From Streptomyces sp. S.PB5 (lineage in GTDB: Bacteria > Actinomycetota > Actinomycetes > Streptomycetales > Streptomycetaceae): a stretch of DNA of 64,000 nucleotides. Made by a program: the position numbers and the translations under genes. Numbering within the stretch: the first letter of the stretch is position 1; every line of letters begins with the position of its first letter. The stretch covers positions 248,001 to 312,000 of the forward strand of contig NZ_JAQMWP010000004.1 in the NCBI RefSeq assembly GCF_030403745.1, given 5' to 3'. Of the stretch, positions 59,660 through 64,000 are shown in pieces. Below the pieces are notes generated by a model. The model was not told where the DNA came from and did no database searches. It saw nothing but the letters and a program-made list of their open reading frames with translations.

Positions 59660-60798
59660 CGAGAACTCACTTCCAAGGTCGAGCCGGACAGAGCGGCCAG
59701 GTACACATCCATCAACTGACGGGCGCCATGCCGGATGCTGTAGTGCCGCGCGGCGTCCGGGACGGTTCGCTCCTGAGGCCCCGTCGCGTACAGCCGCAGC
59801 AGTTGACGGGAGTACGCCTCAGCGTCCCCCACGACCTGCTGGGCGGCGGGCGCCGCCTCCGGCGGCAGGTCCTGCACCGCCGGGCAGGTCGTGTACAGCG
59901 CGGGCAGGCCGGCCGCGAGCGCCTCCAGCACGGCCAGCCCGAAGGTCTCCTCCGGGGACGGAGAGGCGAGCACGTCCATCGCGGACAGCAGGTCGGGCAG
60001 TCCCGGCGCCTTGTCGCCCGGCTTCGGCAGCGTGGGCCGTTCACCGGTCAGCACCACCCGGTCGGCCACCCCCAGCCGCGCCGCGAGGCGGCGTAGCGGT
60101 TCCTTCTCCGGCCCACCGCCGACCAGCAGCAGCCGTACCGAGGTCGGCATCCGTTCCAGGGCGTGCACGAGGACGTCGAAGCGCTTGGCAGGCACGAGCC
60201 GGCCGACGCCCCCGACGACGTAGGCGTCCTCCGGCAGCCCGTAGTGCATCCGGGCCTCCTTGCGGCGCACCTCGTCGTAGCGGTACAGCTCCGCGTCGAT
60301 GCCGTTGGGGATGACGCGCATGCGGGATGCCGGCACCCCCCACTGGCGCAGCCGCTCGGCGGCCGTCGCGGAGACGGCGACCGTGGCCCGGCCCAGGCGC
60401 TCACCGGCCAGGTACAGCGCCCGCACGCCCGCGGTGAGCGGCCGGCCCTCCAGCTGGGTCTCGCCCAGCGAGTGCTCGGTGGCCACCACCGCTCGCACCC
60501 CCGCGAGCCGCGCCGCGAGCCGGCCGTACAGGCATGCTCGGTACAAGTGGGTGTGCACGACGTCGTAATCACCGGCGCGGATCAGCCGGGTGAGTCGGGG
60601 CAGGGCGCCCAGATCGCGGTTGCCGCGCATGCCGAGGTGGGTGACGCGGATGCCGTCCGCGACCAACCCTTCGGCGACCGAGCCCGGATTGGTCAGGGTC
60701 ACCACGTCGCAGCGGGCGGGTAGATGACGCAGCAGCAGGCGCAGCTGCTGCTCGGCTCCGCCCATACCGAGGCCGGTGATCACATGCAGGACTCTCAT
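59656..60798 (-). CDS. GT4-family glycosyltransferase
   Basis: A 380-residue GT-B glycosyltransferase. The N-terminal VLHVITGLGMGGAEQQLRLL is the GT4 donor/acceptor loop. The C-terminal half has VGGVGRLVPAKRFDVLVHAL and the SPSPEETFGLAVLEALAAGL motif, with the catalytic E/E pattern. It would add a sugar to the lipid-linked repeat unit. The ATG at 60798 overlaps the deacetylase stop by 4 bases. A longer in-frame reading to 61467 overlaps the deacetylase gene and was rejected. Confidence 0.9.
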   Translation of the reverse strand: MRVLHVITGLGMGGAEQQLRLLLRHLPARCDVVTLTNPGSVAEGLVADGIRVTHLGMRGNRDLGALPRLTRLIRAGDYDVVHTHLYRACLYGRLAARLAGVRAVVATEHSLGETQLEGRPLTAGVRALYLAGERLGRATVAVSATAAERLRQWGVPASRMRVIPNGIDAELYRYDEVRRKEARMHYGLPEDAYVVGGVGRLVPAKRFDVLVHALERMPTSVRLLLVGGGPEKEPLRRLAARLGVADRVVLTGERPTLPKPGDKAPGLPDLLSAMDVLASPSPEETFGLAVLEALAAGLPALYTTCPAVQDLPPEAAPAAQQVVGDAEAYSRQLLRLYATGPQERTVPDAARHYSIRHGARQLMDVYLAALSGSTLEVSSR

Positions 60799-61586
60799 GC
60801 CGCCTCCACGGTCCGGCCGTAGACGCGGGCCATGCGCCTCTTCAGCTCCAGGCGCGCCGAGGTGTCGGCCTGGCCGACATGGACACGCGGCAGGGCCAGG
60901 TCCCCGGCGAAGTCGGGGCCGGGGGCGATGGCGCAGGCGTAGCGGTAACCGGCCTGGCGCACCGCTGCCTGGACGCGCGCGTCGACCATGCCGTAGGGGT
61001 AGCAGAAGCCGTCGATCTCGGCGCCGGTGATGCCGGCCAGCAGCGAGCGGCTCTGGGCCGCCTCGGCTCGCAGCACGGGGTCCGGGACGCCGGTGAGGTC
61101 GATGTGGGTGAGCCCGTGGGAGGCGATCTCGACACCGGCGGCCGCGACGCGACGGATCTCGTCGGCGTTCAGCAGCCGTTTGCGGGGCCCGAGCGGCTCC
61201 CACACGTTCTCGCCGCCCAGCCGTCCCGGCAACAGGAACACCGTGGCCCCGCAGCCCCAGCGGTGCAGCACGGGCAGCGCGGCCGTGACGAAGTCGGCGT
61301 ATCCGTCGTCGAAGGTGAGCCCGACCAGGCCGCGCTCCTCTCTTCGGGCACGGGCTGCCAGCAGCTCCCGCATGCTCACGCCGCGGAGACCGCGGCTGTG
61401 CAGCCAGGCGAGCTGGCGGTCGAGGCGGGCGGGGGACACGGTCACGTTGTACGGGTCGTCCGGGCAATCCGAGACGGAGTGGTACATGGCGACCCAGGCC
61501 GCGGGGCCACGATGCGGACGTGCTCGCACAACCGGCCCGCGATCCGGTCTGGTCGTACGAGGGGTGGCAGATGCGTCAACGACCAT
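60795..61586 (-). CDS. Polysaccharide deacetylase (NodB homology)
   Basis: A 263-residue deacetylase. NodB motif 1 is LTFDDGYADF and motif 2 is EIASHGLTHID, giving the Asp and His-His metal site; FCYPYGMVDAR is motif 3. It would remove N-acetyl groups from the polymer or precursor. The start at 61586 overlaps the flippase stop by 11 bases. No signal peptide is seen, which suggests action inside the cell or at the membrane face. Confidence 0.9.
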   Translation of the reverse strand: MVVDASATPRTTRPDRGPVVRARPHRGPAAWVAMYHSVSDCPDDPYNVTVSPARLDRQLAWLHSRGLRGVSMRELLAARARREERGLVGLTFDDGYADFVTAALPVLHRWGCGATVFLLPGRLGGENVWEPLGPRKRLLNADEIRRVAAAGVEIASHGLTHIDLTGVPDPVLRAEAAQSRSLLAGITGAEIDGFCYPYGMVDARVQAAVRQAGYRYACAIAPGPDFAGDLALPRVHVGQADTSARLELKRRMARVYGRTVEAA

Positions 61587-63300
61587 GGCGGAGCTTTCGT
61601 GTGGCGGGACGGCGGACGAGGTGCACGGCGGAGCGCAGGAGGGACCGGGAGCCCGCCGCATCGAGAAGCCAGGCCAGGAACAGGAACACGCCGGTCACGG
61701 TGGCGGAGCCGGCCAGAAGGGCGGCCATGGGCGAGGCGAACGGCCTGGTGGCGGCGAACCCCGCCGCTGTGGCGCACAGCGCGGCGGCCACGGGCCTGAC
61801 GAGGTGCAGGGCGATCCGGCGGACTCGCACCGGCACGCTGTGCGGGCCCAGTCCGCGCAACAGCAGCAGCGCCGTCAGAGTGATGCCGACCGCATTGGCG
61901 GCGGCGATACCGCGCGCGCCCCAGAAGCCCACAGCCGGTGCACCGAGGCCGACGGTGGTGGCCAGACCGGCGGCCATGGCGCCCAGCGGGTACCAGGTCG
62001 CGCGCCCCGGCGAGAAGTACGACCGCACCAGCGCGCCGACCAGCGTGTGCCCGAGCAGGCCCACCGCGTAGACCCGCATGACGGCGGAGGTCGCGGCTGT
62101 GTCTCCGGCTGTGAACGCACCTCGCTGAAAGAGCAGTTGAACGATCTGAGGTGCCGCGGCCACGACCACGGAGGCGCCCAGCAGGACGACGCAGGCCATG
62201 AGTACGAGGTCCCGCTCGACGCGGTTCCGGGCTTGCCGCATGTCGCCTTCGGCGAGTGCCCGCGCCACCACCGGGAAGGTCACGATGGACAGCATCAGCG
62301 CCATCATCATCGGCAGCTGCGCCACCTTCTGGGCGTAGTTCAGGTGCGAGATGGCCCCGGCGGGCAGCCCGGAGGCGAGGTATCGCTCGACGAGGACCTG
62401 GGCCTGGCGGCACAGGGCGAACAGCAGCACCGTGCCGACCAGCGCCGGCGCGAGCGGCAGCCCGCCGTCCTTGCCGTCCGGCACGGGCGTCCGCGCCTCG
62501 GACTGGCGCGGCATTGCGTCATACCCCGCCTCCTCTGTGCGGGGATGGCGGGTGATCCTGCGCCACAGGACGGGTGCCTGTACGGCGATCATGAGCACCC
62601 CGCCCAGCGCGACGCCCAGGGCGGCCGAGCGGACCCCCCAGCGGCCGCCGAAGGTGAACATGGCGGTGATGATCGCGGTGTTGTAGGCGATATAGATCGC
62701 CCCGGGCGCGAAGAAGGCCCGGTGCGCCCGCAGCGCCGCGCTGCAGTAACCGGCCAGGCCGAAGCTCAGAGCACAGGTTGCGGTCAGGCGGGTGCAGTCC
62801 ACGGCGAGGGAAGGGTCGGGCAGACCGGGGGCCAGGACGCGCACCAACAGAGGCGCCCCCGCGACCAGAACGACAGCCGTGGCCGCCATGGCCAGGCACA
62901 GCCGGGGCAGTGAGGCCGCGACCAACGCACGTACAGGATCGGGGGAGTTGGTGCCACGGGCCCGCCGGGCCAGCGCCGCGCTGAACGCGGGTACGAGTAC
63001 GAACGCCATCCCGTCCTCGATCAGCAGGGTCGCTGCCATCTCGGGCAGCGTCCAGGCGATCAGGAAGGCGTCCGTCTCCGCGCCCGCCCCGAAGAAGTGG
63101 GCGAGTGTCTGGTCCCGGGCGAGACCCAGCACCGATCCGGCGACGGACAGCGCCGCTGACAACAGGGTGGCCCTCGCGAGGAAGCGGCCCGAGGGGAAGT
63201 CGGTACCGGGCGGCGGAGTGGACTCCGCTTCGGGTGGCGGTGCGACGGCGGTGTCGCCCACGTCGCCCGGTACATGGCGGGTGACCGATGCGGGCCTCAT
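61576..63300 (-). CDS. MurJ/MviN-type lipid-linked oligosaccharide flippase
   Basis: A 574-residue MOP-superfamily membrane protein with about 13-14 helices. The MviN-like start VLGLARDQTLAHFFGAGAETD is followed by AFLIAWTLPEMAA. It resembles MurJ but, by position in a polysaccharide operon, probably flips the repeat unit (Wzx role). The start overlaps the Wzy-type stop by 4 bases. Confidence 0.88.
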   Translation of the reverse strand: MRPASVTRHVPGDVGDTAVAPPPEAESTPPPGTDFPSGRFLARATLLSAALSVAGSVLGLARDQTLAHFFGAGAETDAFLIAWTLPEMAATLLIEDGMAFVLVPAFSAALARRARGTNSPDPVRALVAASLPRLCLAMAATAVVLVAGAPLLVRVLAPGLPDPSLAVDCTRLTATCALSFGLAGYCSAALRAHRAFFAPGAIYIAYNTAIITAMFTFGGRWGVRSAALGVALGGVLMIAVQAPVLWRRITRHPRTEEAGYDAMPRQSEARTPVPDGKDGGLPLAPALVGTVLLFALCRQAQVLVERYLASGLPAGAISHLNYAQKVAQLPMMMALMLSIVTFPVVARALAEGDMRQARNRVERDLVLMACVVLLGASVVVAAAPQIVQLLFQRGAFTAGDTAATSAVMRVYAVGLLGHTLVGALVRSYFSPGRATWYPLGAMAAGLATTVGLGAPAVGFWGARGIAAANAVGITLTALLLLRGLGPHSVPVRVRRIALHLVRPVAAALCATAAGFAATRPFASPMAALLAGSATVTGVFLFLAWLLDAAGSRSLLRSAVHLVRRPATRKLRHGR

Positions 63301-64000
63301 CGCACGGCCTCACGCGTGGCGGGGACCGACGTCGCGCCGCGCGCCAGGGCCCACCAGGCGGCCACGCCGAGGCCCACGGGGATGAGGGCGGTCGACGGGC
63401 CGCCGATGTCGGCGTACCCGAAGTCCACGAGTTGCCACAACAGCAGGCCGCACACCGCGAGCGCGCAGTCCCGCGTCCGTCCGGCGCGCCGTAGTCGGCG
63501 CAGCCCCAGGACCAGTAGGGCGAGCCAGCTGCCCGCCAGGCCGATCAGGCCGATCAGGCCCTGCTCGCTCAGGATGAGCAGGTACATGTTGTGCGGGGAG
63601 AGCAGTGCCTGCCTCTTGAAGCTGTGTCCTGCGTCCATCGTGTCGCTGGCCGACGACAGCGCGACCGAGGCGTGGCTGTCCCGGTACGCGGGAAAGGCCT
63701 TCAGTCCGACGCCCGTCACCGGATGCTCGCGCCACATGTCCACCGCCGCCGCCCACAGTGTGTAGCGGTCGACCACCGACTGGTCCGGCGTGTCCGTGAC
63801 CCGTGTGATGCTGTCCAGTCGCTCCTGGACCACCGCCGCACCCACACCGAACCCGCCGACCAGTACCACGCCGGTGGCGACGACCGTCGCCACCACCTTC
63901 AGACCCCGTCGCCCCCCGGCGAGCGCCATCTGTGCTCCGCAGGCCACGGCCGTGGCGATCCACGCGCCGCGGCTGAACGACACCGCGAGCGGTGCCAGCA
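63297..64000 (-). CDS. O-antigen ligase/Wzy-like polymerase (partial)
   Basis: The C-terminal 234 codons of an O-antigen ligase-family membrane protein; the gene runs off the right edge. A typical extracellular loop contains HPVTGVGLKAFPAYRD and a later ALLSPHNMYLLILSEQGLIGL, the family signature. The stop overlaps the flippase start by 4 bases. It would polymerise or ligate repeat units. Confidence 0.88.
   Translation of the reverse strand, partial: LAPLAVSFSRGAWIATAVACGAQMALAGGRRGLKVVATVVATGVVLVGGFGVGAAVVQERLDSITRVTDTPDQSVVDRYTLWAAAVDMWREHPVTGVGLKAFPAYRDSHASVALSSASDTMDAGHSFKRQALLSPHNMYLLILSEQGLIGLIGLAGSWLALLVLGLRRLRRAGRTRDCALAVCGLLLWQLVDFGYADIGGPSTALIPVGLGVAAWWALARGATSVPATREAVR

Noticed and set aside
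60799..61467. Extended glycosyltransferase start at 61467
   Set aside because: It would overlap almost all of the deacetylase gene. The ATG at 60798 begins the GT4 motif VLHVITGLGMGG.

Overview
The window is very GC-rich. Its genes are mostly linked by 1-4 base stop/start overlaps and often start with GTG. It carries chaplin-type domains, twin-arginine signal peptides, a PfkB/DeoC-type inositol operon and an enediyne-type polyketide synthase cassette. Together these point to a Streptomyces (or close relative) chromosome. No rRNA, tRNA, CRISPR array or intact insertion sequence was seen, and no transcriptional regulator gene was recognised.

Layout. (1) 1-6751: myo-inositol catabolism. A partial sugar-phosphate isomerase/epimerase on the minus strand diverges from an operon iolC - Cgl0159-type aldolase - iolB - iolD - iolA/mmsA. 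(2) 6813-13680: a lipoprotein, an unassigned 770-base stretch, an exported hydrolase fused to an ABC ATPase with its permease, and a von Willebrand A lipoprotein. (3) 13709-23914: a stand-alone condensation-domain protein, an IS5-type transposase relic, a small secreted protein, a secreted serine protease, a long-chain acyl-CoA ligase, a three-chaplin-domain wall-anchored protein, a secreted M1 peptidase and small secreted or membrane proteins. (4) 24099-31727: an MFS transporter with a possible leader peptide, a YbdK-type carboxylate-amine ligase, a nitroreductase / AhpD-like / MetE-like group, a Tat-exported protein, a Fic/Doc-type toxin-antitoxin pair and a small four-cysteine secreted protein.

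(5) 31981-47504 is the most notable region. It holds the complete five-gene enediyne warhead cassette: UNBL (DUF1702), UNBV, UNBU, PKSE and the TEBC thioesterase. It is followed by an F420-reductase-like protein and an alpha/beta hydrolase that lacks its nucleophile. The cassette is bracketed by a full set of Tat translocase genes: tatA diverges on the left, and tatB, tatC and an ABC1/UbiB kinase gene follow on the right. Tat-signal proteins of unknown function lie further out on both sides (29834 and 49215). A flavin monooxygenase-like gene converges on the right end.

(6) 49215-57832: secreted proteins, including a paralogous pair of unknown function, two GH16-type and one GH26-type glycoside hydrolases, and a two-cysteine AhpD-fold protein. 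(7) 57861-64000: a tightly overlapping minus-strand exopolysaccharide operon with a Wzy-type ligase/polymerase (cut by the window edge), MurJ/Wzx-type flippase, polysaccharide deacetylase, GT4 glycosyltransferase, Wzz-type chain-length protein and FemAB/GNAT-type acyltransferase. The neighbouring GH16/GH26 enzymes could trim the same polymer; this is inferred from position only.

How the genes may work together: the inositol operon degrades inositol to acetyl-CoA and DHAP-level products. The enediyne cassette would make a polyene precursor. The extra Tat set may export folded cofactor- or metal-containing partners of that pathway or of the cell envelope; this link is inferred from gene order.
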